NCBI GenBank assembly: GCA_045646365.1
Contig: JAZRKP010000061.1
Span: 1 to 37,516, forward strand
DNA from: SIG454 sp045646365
GTDB lineage: Bacteria; Bacillota; Clostridia; Monoglobales; Monoglobaceae
Direction of reading: 5' to 3'
Length of the DNA stretch: 37,516 nt
Below are positions 7,387 through 15,804 of the stretch, piece after piece. Each line of letters opens with the position of its first letter. The first letter of the stretch is position 1. Under the pieces are notes generated by a model. The model ran no database searches and was not told the origin of the DNA. It saw only the letters and a list, made by a program, of their open reading frames with translations. The position numbers and the translations under genes are program-made.

Positions 7387-9717
7387 TTATTTTTTTATTT
7401 CAAGAGATATTTTCCCGTCCTTTTCCTCTACAAAAGCTGTATCTCCTGCGCCTATTTTCCCTTCTATTAAAGCTTGTGCCACGGCATCCTCTACATATCT
7501 TTCGATATATCTACGGAGAGGTCTTGCTCCATACTGCGGATTATACGCTTCCTTTAATATAAGTTCTTTGGCAGACTTTGTCATTTCAAGAGAAATTCCT
7601 TTTTCCAAAAGACCTGTTTCCAAATCCTTTGTCATAAGTGTTATTATTTCTGAAAGTTCATCTTTGTTAAGTTCACTGAATATAACAATTTCGTCTACAC
7701 GGTTTAAAAATTCAGGACGGAACATTTCTTTCAAAGCTCTGTCAACCTTAATTTCATTCGTTTTGCTTTCACTTTCACCAAATCCCGCAATTCCCGATTT
7801 AAGATTACTTCCTGCATTTGATGTCATTATTATAATTGTGTTTTCAAATGAAACTGTTTTTCCGTGGCTATCTGTTATTCTTCCGTCGTCCAGAATCTGA
7901 AGAAGCATATTAAATATATCAGGATGTGCTTTTTCTATTTCATCAAGAAGAATTACTGAATACGGATGTCTCCTTATTTTTTCTGTAAGCTGACCTGCAT
8001 CGTCATAGCCCACATAACCTGGGGGTGAACCGATAAGTTTTGCGGCGGAATGTTTTTCCATAAACTCCGACATATCAAGACGGATAAGGGCATCCTCGCT
8101 ATCAAAAACCTCTCTTGCAATCTGCTTTACAAGTTCAGTTTTACCAACGCCTGTCGGTCCTACAAATATAAACGAAACAGGGCGGCGTTTAAGGCTTATT
8201 CCTGCTCTTTTTCTTCTTATTGCTCTCGCTACATTCTCGACCGCTTCGTTTTGTCCGATAAGTCTTTGATGTAGTCTTTCTTCAAGATTCACAAGACGCT
8301 GACTTTCGTATTGTGTAATATTTTTAACAGGGATTTTTGTCCACGCTTCAATAACTGCCGCAAGATTTTCACTTGTTATATAAACATCTTTCATATTTGC
8401 CTTTATATCGGCAATCTCCTGTTCTTTTCTGCAAATCTCGCTTTTGATTTCCGCAAGACGAGCATAATCTTCCTCGCTCAAATCTTCTTTACCGTCAAGG
8501 GTTTCAATCTGCCCCTGCATTTCTGCAAGTGCCTTTTCAGCCTTAGAAAGCTTTACCAAATCGGTATTTTCAAGATTAGCTTTTGATGCCGCTTCATCAA
8601 TAACATCAATCGCCTTATCAGGAAGGAATCTTTCCGTTATATACCGCTCCGACAAGACTGCTGCAGTTCTTATAATATCATCAGTTATTTTAACCTTATG
8701 ATAATCTTCATAATATTCCTTTATACCCTTTAAAATCTCAACAGTTTCCTCAACAGATGGTTCTTCAACCATAACTGTCTGGAATCTTCTCTCAAGAGCG
8801 GAGTCTTTTTCGATATATTTTCTGTATTCTTCGAGAGTTGTTGCCCCTATTATCTGAATTTCACCTTTTGACAAAGCAGGCTTTAAAATATTCCCTGCGC
8901 TCATTGCGCCGTCGGCATCTCCTGCTTTAACGATAGAATGAACTTCGTCAATAACAAGAATTATATTTCCTAAATGTTTAACTTCCTTAATAAGATTACG
9001 GAGTCTTGATTCAAACTGACCACGGAACTGTGTTCCTGCCACCATAGCCGTCATATCAACGAGATAAATCTCATAATCAAGAAGTTTTTCAGGAACTTCC
9101 CCATTCACAATTTTAACAGCAAGTCCCTCAGCAATAGCCGTTTTACCAACGCCCGGCTCACCGATAAGGCAGGGATTATTCTTTGTTCTTCTGTTTAAAA
9201 TCTGAGTAACCCTTTGCATTTCGGCATCTCTTCCTATAACACGGTCAATAAGACCTTCTTTTGCCTTCTGGGTAAGGTTTGTCCCGTACATATCAAGGAA
9301 TTTTCTTTCATTCTTTTCCTTTTTATTCTTCTTTTTCTTGGATTTACCTGTTTCGTTTTCGGTTTCCTTATCCTTTTTTCCGCCAAAGTTCATAAAGCCA
9401 AATGGTTTTTTTACTCCATCAGAATCATCGTCATCCATATCACTGTCCGGCATCATCCCGGCAAACGCCGCTCCAAGCTGACTCATATCCATATCGCCGT
9501 CAAAAAATCCGCTCATTTCCTCAGACGCCGCTTCAAGGTCATCAGGGGACATTCCAAACTGCCCGCCTAAATTACCAAGCATTTCTTCGGATATAAGATT
9601 AAGTTCACGGCCGCATTTGATACAATAACCTTCGTCAACACGCTTTCCACTTTGGTCAAGCTTGGTCACAAATACAACCGCAAGATTTTTCTTGCACTTC
9701 GTACAAAGCAAATTCAT
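7387..9717 (-). CDS. clpE: ClpE-like AAA+ unfoldase with N-terminal zinc finger
   Basis: A 776-residue Hsp100 ATPase that would unfold stressed proteins, probably for ClpP. The N-terminus has a four-cysteine zinc finger (C5, C8, C32, C35) as in ClpE. It is followed by an acidic and then lysine-rich linker (about 45-140) instead of a clear Clp-N repeat domain. The first AAA+ module has GEPGVGKT (186-193) and ILVIDEVH. A coiled middle region (about 400-460) follows. The second module has GPTGVGKTE, a LLDEIEKAHPD Walker B and the LNRVDEIV sensor region. GIAGFG near residue 660 may be the ClpP-binding loop. No clpP or ctsR is adjacent, and no CtsR operator is seen upstream. It is transcribed alone from its own promoter, divergent from ileS. 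Some related proteins are labelled ClpC. Confidence 0.85.
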   Translation of the reverse strand: MNLLCTKCKKNLAVVFVTKLDQSGKRVDEGYCIKCGRELNLISEEMLGNLGGQFGMSPDDLEAASEEMSGFFDGDMDMSQLGAAFAGMMPDSDMDDDDSDGVKKPFGFMNFGGKKDKETENETGKSKKKKNKKEKNERKFLDMYGTNLTQKAKEGLIDRVIGRDAEMQRVTQILNRRTKNNPCLIGEPGVGKTAIAEGLAVKIVNGEVPEKLLDYEIYLVDMTAMVAGTQFRGQFESRLRNLIKEVKHLGNIILVIDEVHSIVKAGDADGAMSAGNILKPALSKGEIQIIGATTLEEYRKYIEKDSALERRFQTVMVEEPSVEETVEILKGIKEYYEDYHKVKITDDIIRTAAVLSERYITERFLPDKAIDVIDEAASKANLENTDLVKLSKAEKALAEMQGQIETLDGKEDLSEEDYARLAEIKSEICRKEQEIADIKANMKDVYITSENLAAVIEAWTKIPVKNITQYESQRLVNLEERLHQRLIGQNEAVENVARAIRRKRAGISLKRRPVSFIFVGPTGVGKTELVKQIAREVFDSEDALIRLDMSEFMEKHSAAKLIGSPPGYVGYDDAGQLTEKIRRHPYSVILLDEIEKAHPDIFNMLLQILDDGRITDSHGKTVSFENTIIIMTSNAGSNLKSGIAGFGESESKTNEIKVDRALKEMFRPEFLNRVDEIVIFSELNKDELSEIITLMTKDLETGLLEKGISLEMTKSAKELILKEAYNPQYGARPLRRYIERYVEDAVAQALIEGKIGAGDTAFVEEKDGKISLEIKK

Positions 9718-9774
9718 TTAATTGCACCTCATAATTTCTATATAAACTTCGAATAAAATCGCAAATTTCTATAC

Positions 9775-9803
9775 AGTATACCACAGTTTTTTGAAAATTT
9801 CAA
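9775..9803 (-). promoter_or_regulatory. Promoter of the clpE-like gene
   Basis: Minus-strand TTGAAA (9798-9803), 17 bases, TATACT (9775-9780). The start codon has GAGGTG seven bases upstream. No heptad CtsR box or CIRCE element is visible. Confidence 0.75.
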
Positions 9804-9843
9804 TGTATTTTACTATAAATTTCTCCAAATTATAAAAAAACCC

Positions 9844-9872
9844 TTTACAAATTGGATTTTTTTATGTAAAAT
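9844..9872 (+). promoter_or_regulatory. Promoter of ileS
   Basis: TTTACA (9844-9849), 17 bases, TAAAAT (9867-9872), about 45 bases before the ATG. The leader is too short for a T-box riboswitch, so ileS here is not under the T-box control common in Firmicutes. Confidence 0.8.
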
Positions 9873-9916
9873 ATATTAGTTAGAATATAATTAATTTTCA
9901 AACGGAGGAAAAGCTG

Positions 9917-12900
9917 ATGTATAATAAAGTATCAACTGACCTTTCTTTTGTAGACAGAGAAAAGGAAATTGTCGAATTCTGGAAAAAGAACGATATATTC
10001 GGGAAGAGTATGAAAAATCGTGAGGGCGGAGAAACCTACACATTTTATGACGGTCCTCCAACCGCTAACGGTAAGCCTCATATCGGTCATGTTTTAACCC
10101 GTGTTATAAAAGACCTTATTCCGCGTTATCGCACTATGAAAGGTTACCATGTTTTAAGAAAATCCGGCTGGGATATTCACGGTCTCCCTGTTGAGCTTGA
10201 AGTTGAAAAAATGCTGGGTATCAGCGGTAAACCGCAGATCGAGGATTACGGCATTGAAGATTTTGTTAAGAAGTGTAAAAACAGCGTTTTCACTTATCAG
10301 AGTGAGTGGGAAGAAATGAGTGACCGTGTTGGCTTCTGGGCTGATATGAACGACCCTTATGTTACTTACCACAATAACTACATTGAATCTGTATGGTGGG
10401 CGCTTAAGACTATATGGGATAAGGACCTTTTATATAAAGGTCATAAAATTATGCCATACTGTCCTCGTTGCGGAACTTCTCTTTCCAGCCACGAGGTTGC
10501 TCAGGGATATAAAGATGTTAAGGAAAACTCCCTTATTGCTAAATTCAAAATCAAGGGACTTGACAAAGAGTATATCCTTGCCTGGACAACAACACCTTGG
10601 ACACTTCCGTCTAATGTTGCTCTTTGCGTAAATCCACACGAAACCTATGTTAAAATTGCAGTTGGTGAGGAGAAATATATTCTTGCCGAGGCTCTTTGCG
10701 AAAAGGTTATCAAAGACGAATATACTGTTATTGAAAAATACACAGGTTCTGAACTTGTTGGGACTGAATACGAAGCACTTTATAGCTTCAAGGCACCTGA
10801 AGACGGTAAATCCTGCGTGGTTGTCGCTGACAACTATGTTACTATGGAAGACGGTACAGGTATTGTTCATATTGCTCCTGCATTCGGTGAAGACGATGCA
10901 AGAGTCGGCAGAGAAAACGGACTCGGTTTCTTGAACCTTGTTAACACTCAGGGTAACTTTGTTGACGAAGTTGAGCCGTGGAAGGGTATGTTTGTCAAAG
11001 ATGTTGACAAGCTTGTTATCCGTGACCTTAAGGAAAGAGAACAGCTCTTTGAGGTTATTCCTTTTGAGCATAGCTATCCTTTCTGCTGGAGATGTGATAC
11101 TCCTCTTCTCTACTATGCTTGCGACACTTGGTTTATCAGAATGTCTGCTGTTCGTGACAGACTTTTAAAGAATAATAATACTGTTAACTGGATGCCTGAC
11201 AATATTAAGCAGGGCAGATTCGGTAACTTCCTTGAAAATGTTATTGACTGGGGACTTTCCCGTTCAAGATACTGGGGAACTCCGCTTCCTATCTGGGAAT
11301 GTAAGTGCGGTCACCGTGAATGTATCGGCTCCGTTGCTGAGCTTTGCGAAAAGGGAATCAATGTTCCTGAAGATATTGAACTCCACAAGCCTTATGTTGA
11401 CGAAGTTCATCTTAAGTGTGAAAAATGTAACGGTGAAATGACAAGAGTTTCTGAGGTTATTGACTGCTGGTTTGACTCAGGTTCAATGCCGTTTGCTCAG
11501 TGGCACTATCCTTTTGAAAACAAAGAGTTGTTTGAAGAGAACTTCCCTGCTGATTTTATCAGTGAGGCTATCGACCAGACAAGAGGTTGGTTCTATACTC
11601 TTATGGCGATTTCAACACTCCTCTTTGATAAGTCACCATATAAAAATGTTATCGTTTTAGGCCATGTTCAGGATAAGAACGGTCAGAAAATGAGTAAACA
11701 TAAAGGAAATGTTGTTAATCCTTGGGATGTACTTAATAAGCAGGGTTCTGACGCTGCAAGATGGTATTTCTATTCAAACAGTGCTCCATGGCTTCCTAAC
11801 CGCTTCTTCGACGAGGCAGTTTCCGAGTCACAGAGAAAGTTCCTTGGAACTCTCTGGAACACATACGCTTTCTATGTTCTTTATGCAAACATAGATAACT
11901 TTGACCCGACAAAGTATACTCTTGACAAGGATAAGATTTCTGTTCTTGATAAGTGGATTTTGTCAAAGCTCAATAATGTTATTGATACTGTTGATAAATA
12001 TTTATTTGAATATAAAATCACAGAGGCAACAAGACTTATTCAGGAATTTACTGATGAACTCAGTAACTGGTATGTTCGTCGTAGCCGTGAGCGTTTCTGG
12101 GCTAAGGATATGACTGATGATAAGATTAACGCTTATATGACTCTTTACACCGTTTTGGTTGAGTTCTCAAAGCTTTGCGCTCCGTTCATTCCGTTTATGA
12201 CAGAGCAGATTTATCAGAATCTTGTTTTATCTGTTGATAAGAATGCACCTGAAAGTGTTCACCTTTGTGACTTCCCTGTGGCTAACCCTGATTTCAACTT
12301 CCCGATGATTGAAAACGAAATGGATTCAATCAGAAAGATTGTTATTTTAGGTCGTGCTTGCCGAAATAGTGCTAATGTTAAAAACAGACAGCCAATCTCT
12401 ACAATTTATGTTCAGACAAGAGAAAATATCAACCCTGACTATGTTGCTATTATTCTTGACGAACTCAATGTTAAAGAGGTTAAGTTCACAGATAACGCAA
12501 GCGACTTTATAAGCTACAACTTTAAACCACAGCTTAAGACTATGGGTCCGAAATACGGAAAGCTTGTTCGTCCTCTCTTTGAGGCAATCAATGCTTTAGA
12601 CGGTGCTGAGGTTATGGCAAAGCTCAACTCTGGCGAGGCTTTAGTTGTTTCCGTTGAAGGAACTGACGCCGAAATCTTCAAAGAAGATGTTTTGGTTGAA
12701 ACTCTCCAGAAGGACGGTTTTGTTTCCGACAGTGACGGCGGTTTCACAGTTGTTCTCGACACAAATCTTACAGACGAGCTTATTGAAGAAGGTTTTGTTC
12801 GTGAAATTCTGAGCAAGATTCAGACAATGCGTAAAGATAACGGTTTTGAAGTTCAGGATAATATCAAAATCGGCATTGAAGGCTCTGAAAAGATTCTTAA

Positions 12901-13033
12901 AATTGTTAACGACAATAAAGCGGAAATCTCCGCTCAGTCCCTCGCAGTTGACATTCACGAAGGTGTTTGCGAATCTGCAAAGGATTGGAATATTAACGGC
13001 GAATCAGTTAAGATTTGTATTGCAAAAGCATAA
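9917..13033 (+). CDS. ileS: Isoleucyl-tRNA synthetase, type 2 (eukaryote-like)
   Basis: A 1038-residue class I synthetase that charges tRNA-Ile. The HIGH motif is at 55-58 (GKPHIGHVL) and the KMSKS motif reads KMSKH near residue 591. The editing domain has the TTTPWTLPSN element. Features such as GLPVELEVEKMLGI after the HIGH region and KMSKH rather than KMSKS are those of IleRS type 2, the eukaryote-like class that is naturally less sensitive to mupirocin. Two CxxC pairs are seen, CPRC near residue 180 and CEKC near residue 500. The ATG at 9917 has ACGGAGG upstream. It is monocistronic, with its own promoter and terminator. Confidence 0.95.
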   Translation: MYNKVSTDLSFVDREKEIVEFWKKNDIFGKSMKNREGGETYTFYDGPPTANGKPHIGHVLTRVIKDLIPRYRTMKGYHVLRKSGWDIHGLPVELEVEKMLGISGKPQIEDYGIEDFVKKCKNSVFTYQSEWEEMSDRVGFWADMNDPYVTYHNNYIESVWWALKTIWDKDLLYKGHKIMPYCPRCGTSLSSHEVAQGYKDVKENSLIAKFKIKGLDKEYILAWTTTPWTLPSNVALCVNPHETYVKIAVGEEKYILAEALCEKVIKDEYTVIEKYTGSELVGTEYEALYSFKAPEDGKSCVVVADNYVTMEDGTGIVHIAPAFGEDDARVGRENGLGFLNLVNTQGNFVDEVEPWKGMFVKDVDKLVIRDLKEREQLFEVIPFEHSYPFCWRCDTPLLYYACDTWFIRMSAVRDRLLKNNNTVNWMPDNIKQGRFGNFLENVIDWGLSRSRYWGTPLPIWECKCGHRECIGSVAELCEKGINVPEDIELHKPYVDEVHLKCEKCNGEMTRVSEVIDCWFDSGSMPFAQWHYPFENKELFEENFPADFISEAIDQTRGWFYTLMAISTLLFDKSPYKNVIVLGHVQDKNGQKMSKHKGNVVNPWDVLNKQGSDAARWYFYSNSAPWLPNRFFDEAVSESQRKFLGTLWNTYAFYVLYANIDNFDPTKYTLDKDKISVLDKWILSKLNNVIDTVDKYLFEYKITEATRLIQEFTDELSNWYVRRSRERFWAKDMTDDKINAYMTLYTVLVEFSKLCAPFIPFMTEQIYQNLVLSVDKNAPESVHLCDFPVANPDFNFPMIENEMDSIRKIVILGRACRNSANVKNRQPISTIYVQTRENINPDYVAIILDELNVKEVKFTDNASDFISYNFKPQLKTMGPKYGKLVRPLFEAINALDGAEVMAKLNSGEALVVSVEGTDAEIFKEDVLVETLQKDGFVSDSDGGFTVVLDTNLTDELIEEGFVREILSKIQTMRKDNGFEVQDNIKIGIEGSEKILKIVNDNKAEISAQSLAVDIHEGVCESAKDWNINGESVKICIAKA

Positions 13034-13043
13034 TCGAATTTTG

Positions 13044-13072
13044 AAAAAGGATGTATGAATTACATCCTTTTT
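13044..13072 (+). terminator. Terminator of ileS
   Basis: AAAAAGGATGTA pairs perfectly with TACATCCTTTTT around TGAAT, ending in a T-run. It starts eleven bases after the ileS stop. Confidence 0.9.
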
Positions 13073-13073
13073 C

Positions 13074-13102
13074 TTGTAAAATAAATAAAATAGTGATATA
13101 AT
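13074..13102 (+). promoter_or_regulatory. Promoter of trxA-trxB
   Basis: TTGTAA (13074-13079), 17 bases, TATAAT (13097-13102), directly after the ileS terminator and 22 bases before trxA. Confidence 0.85.
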
Positions 13103-13124
13103 AATAAAAAAGGAGGTAATAAAT

Positions 13125-13430
13125 ATGTCAGCTATGAAAATAACAAAAGATAATTTTGAAACAGAGGTTTTAAAATCCGATAAAACAGTTCTTCTCGATT
13201 TCTGGGCAAGCTGGTGCGGACCTTGTAAAATGGTTTCCCCAATCGTTGACCAGATTGCAGACGAGCATCCGGAAATCAAAGTTGGAAAAGTTAATGTTGA
13301 CGAGGAACAGGAACTTGCGGCTGAATTTAAAATAATGAGTATTCCTTCGCTTTTTGTAATCAAAGACGGAAAAATCTCAAATCAGGCAGTTGGGGCACTC
13401 CCGAAAAGCCAAATTCTTGATTTACTGTAA
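13125..13430 (+). CDS. trxA: Thioredoxin
   Basis: A 101-residue thioredoxin of normal length with the WCGPC active site (C31, C34), the buried Asp25 in LLDFWASW and the cis-proline in SIPSLF (P74). It is a cytoplasmic disulfide reductant. The start at 13125 has AAGGAGG eight bases upstream. A second Met at residue 4 is possible but less well placed. trxB starts 14 bases after its stop, so the reductant and its reductase are made from one message. Confidence 0.97.
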   Translation: MSAMKITKDNFETEVLKSDKTVLLDFWASWCGPCKMVSPIVDQIADEHPEIKVGKVNVDEEQELAAEFKIMSIPSLFVIKDGKISNQAVGALPKSQILDLL

Positions 13431-13444
13431 TTCGAGGAATTTAT

Positions 13445-14365
13445 ATGGACAAGTTATACGATATCATTATAATCGGCGGAGGGCCTGCAGGGTATACTGC
13501 GGCACTTTACGGAGCAAGAGCCGGTTTTAAAACCCTTGTGCTTGAAAAGTTTTCTGCAGGAGGCCAGATGACACAGACCTCGCAAATTGACAACTATCCC
13601 GGCTTTGACGAGGGAATTGACGGTTTCACTCTTGGATTTAAGATGCAACAGGGTGCTGAGCGTTTCGGGGCAGAAACCGTTCAGGCAGAGGTGCTTTCTG
13701 TGGAGCTTAGCGGAAAAATCAAAAAAATTGTGACTCCTGACGCTGAATACAATGCAAGATGTGTCATCATCGCAACAGGGGCAGAACACAGGCATTTAGG
13801 GCTTGAAAACGAGGAAAAACTTATTGGCAGAGGCGTTGGATACTGTGCATCCTGCGACGGTATGTTTTATCGAGGAAAAACCGTCGCAGTTGTCGGGGGA
13901 GGAAACTCCGCCGCCGCTGACGCTCTTTATCTTTCTAAAATCTGTGAAAAAGTATTTTTAATTCACAGACGGGATAAACTCCGTGCCGAAAGAGTTTACC
14001 ACACTCCTCTTATGACTGCTGAAAATGTGGAATTTTTATGGAATTATACTGTTTCAGACATTATCGCCGAGGAAACTGTTAATGGTGTTATTCTTAAAAG
14101 CACAACGGATAATCATACAAAAGAAATCCCTCTTGACGGTGTTTTCATCAGTATCGGGAGAGAGCCTCAGACCGCTCTTTTCAAAAATCAGCTTGATATT
14201 GACAGTCACGGCTACATAGCCGCAGACGAGTCAACAAGAACAAATATTGACGGAGTTTTTGCAATCGGGGATGTCAGGACGAAACCTATGCGACAGATTG
14301 TTACAGCCGCCGCAGACGGAGCAACCGCAATTCATTTTGCAGAAGAATATTTATCATCTAACTAA
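13445..14365 (+). CDS. trxB: Thioredoxin reductase (NADPH)
   Basis: A 306-residue flavoprotein. The FAD-binding motif GGGPAGYTAALYGARAG is at 11-27, the redox pair is CASC (C134, C137; CATC in many relatives), and the NADPH-binding GGGNSAAADA (151-160) with HRRDKLRA supports NADPH use. The C-terminal FAD motif reads GVFAIGDVR. It reduces the neighbouring thioredoxin. It starts at ATG 13445 after GAGGAA and ends just before a strong bidirectional terminator. Confidence 0.96.
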   Translation: MDKLYDIIIIGGGPAGYTAALYGARAGFKTLVLEKFSAGGQMTQTSQIDNYPGFDEGIDGFTLGFKMQQGAERFGAETVQAEVLSVELSGKIKKIVTPDAEYNARCVIIATGAEHRHLGLENEEKLIGRGVGYCASCDGMFYRGKTVAVVGGGNSAAADALYLSKICEKVFLIHRRDKLRAERVYHTPLMTAENVEFLWNYTVSDIIAEETVNGVILKSTTDNHTKEIPLDGVFISIGREPQTALFKNQLDIDSHGYIAADESTRTNIDGVFAIGDVRTKPMRQIVTAAADGATAIHFAEEYLSSN

Positions 14366-14378
14366 AAAAAGACAAAAG

Positions 14379-14409
14379 AAAAAACGAACACGGGGAGTGT
14401 TCGTTTTTT
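14379..14409. terminator. Bidirectional terminator after trxB
   Basis: AAAAAACGAACAC pairs perfectly with GTGTTCGTTTTTT around a five-base loop. T-runs exist on both strands, so it ends trxAB on the plus strand and would end the candidate small RNA on the minus strand. Confidence 0.9.
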
Positions 14410-14467
14410 CTCTGGAATCTTTTAAATTCCATAAAGGGAAATGAAAAAAGTTTGTTAGTTGTGGTAT
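14379..14467 (-). ncRNA. Candidate small RNA between trxB and tyrS
   Basis: A minus-strand promoter (TTGCAA at 14497-14502, 17 bases, TATCAT at 14474-14479) would start a transcript near 14467. It runs through a small hairpin (TGGAAT/ATTCCA, 14413-14431) and ends at the strong hairpin 14379-14409. No reading frame with a ribosome binding site is seen. The terminator loop on this strand is C-rich (CTCCCC) and could pair with Shine-Dalgarno sequences. tyrS ends about 100 bases upstream on the same strand, so this could instead be the tail of the tyrS operon message. Confidence 0.4.
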
Positions 14468-14572
14468 GTTTATATGATACACTATTTTCCGTCATTTTGC
14501 AATAGTAATTTTAGAACATATTATCAAAGAAATATATTTTCTTTTGTATAAGTTGCACAAATTATTTAAAAT

Positions 14573-15802
14573 TTACACAAGTTGCACCTTAATATGGACT
14601 TTCTTACCCTTTTTAATAACTATTATTCCGTCGTTAAAACGGTCTTCTGTAACCATTTCAGCTATATCCGTAACTTTTTCGCCGTCGATACTCAACCCGC
14701 CCTGCTGAATTACGCGTCTGCCCTCGCCTTTAGACGGAACAAGACCTGCCATAACCATAAGGTCGATTACATTCACGCCGTCGCCAAGGTCAGCCTTTGA
14801 AAGTTCATAAGTTGGCATATTTGCATTCGCAGCACCTGCACCGAACACTGACTGAGCAGCTTCCTGTGCCTTTTTAGCTTCTTCTTCGCCGTGAACCATT
14901 TTCGTAACCTCATAAGCCAGAAGTGCTTTAATTTTATTAAGTTCCTGACCTTCGAGTTTTTCGTATTCACGGATTTCTTCCATTGGAATAAATGTAACAA
15001 GCTTTAACATTCTAATAACATCACGGTCATCAACATTTCTCCAATACTGATAAAATTCATAAGGAGAAACCTTTTCAGCGTCAAGCCAGAGAGCACCCTT
15101 TTCGGTTTTACCCATTTTCTTGCCCTCAGAATTTGTGAGGAGAGTGAATGTCATACCGTATGCACTCTTCCCCGCTTTTTTACGGATAAGCTCAATTCCA
15201 CCGATAATATTTGACCACTGGTCATCTCCGCCGAATTCCATTTTACAGTCATAGTCACGGTTAAGCTTATAGAAGTCATAACCCTGCATAAGCATATAGT
15301 TAAATTCAAGGAATGAAAGACCTTTTTCCATTCTTGTTTTAAAACATTCAGCAGTAAGCATTCTGTTTACGGAGAAATGGACACCAACTTCTCTTAAGAA
15401 ATCAACATAATTAAGTTTTAAGAGCCAGTCAGCATTATTAACCATTCTTGCCTGACCTGGCTTATCACCGAACTCGATAAATCTTGACATCTGTTCTTTG
15501 AATCTGTCAGCGTTATACTGAATAGTTTCCTGAGAAATCATAGGACGCATATCTGCCTTACCTGTCGGGTCGCCAACCATTGTTGTTCCGCCACCCAAAA
15601 GAACGATTGGTGTGTGACCTGCGTTCTGCATATGCTTCATAACGATAAGTTGCATAAAATGGCCGATATGAAGGCTGTCCGCTGTCGGGTCAAAGCCGAT
15701 ATAAAATGTTATTTTTTCTTTTTCTAAAAGTTCTCTTATTTCTTGTTCGTGAGTTGTCTGTGCAACAAGACCTCTCTCCTGTAATATATCAAATACACTC
15801 AT
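14573..15802 (-). CDS. tyrS: Tyrosyl-tRNA synthetase
   Basis: A 409-residue class I synthetase for tRNA-Tyr. The HIGH motif is at 45-48 (SLHIGHF), KKMGKT near residue 230 is the KMSKS equivalent, and FGGDDQWSNI is the tyrosine-site region. The last 70 residues form an S4-like RNA-binding domain (GRRVIQQGGLSIDG). It starts two bases after the aspS stop with AAGGAG inside the end of aspS. It is the last gene of the lon-engB-hisS-aspS-tyrS block. No convincing terminator follows its stop. The next strong hairpin in its direction is at 14379-14409. Confidence 0.96.
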   Translation of the reverse strand: MSVFDILQERGLVAQTTHEQEIRELLEKEKITFYIGFDPTADSLHIGHFMQLIVMKHMQNAGHTPIVLLGGGTTMVGDPTGKADMRPMISQETIQYNADRFKEQMSRFIEFGDKPGQARMVNNADWLLKLNYVDFLREVGVHFSVNRMLTAECFKTRMEKGLSFLEFNYMLMQGYDFYKLNRDYDCKMEFGGDDQWSNIIGGIELIRKKAGKSAYGMTFTLLTNSEGKKMGKTEKGALWLDAEKVSPYEFYQYWRNVDDRDVIRMLKLVTFIPMEEIREYEKLEGQELNKIKALLAYEVTKMVHGEEEAKKAQEAAQSVFGAGAANANMPTYELSKADLGDGVNVIDLMVMAGLVPSKGEGRRVIQQGGLSIDGEKVTDIAEMVTEDRFNDGIIVIKKGKKVHIKVQLV

Positions 15803-15804
15803 TT

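Noticed and set aside
9873..9916. Possible T-box upstream of ileS
   Set aside because: The leader of about 45 bases is too short, and no specifier stem or antiterminator is seen.
10430..11071. Minus-strand open frame of 213 codons opposite ileS
   Set aside because: Antisense shadow of a clear synthetase gene, with no initiation signals.
14545..14587. Repeated AAGTTGCAC at the tyrS 3' end
   Set aside because: Two copies of nine bases, one inside the coding end of tyrS. There is no hairpin or other context, so it is likely a chance or minor duplication.
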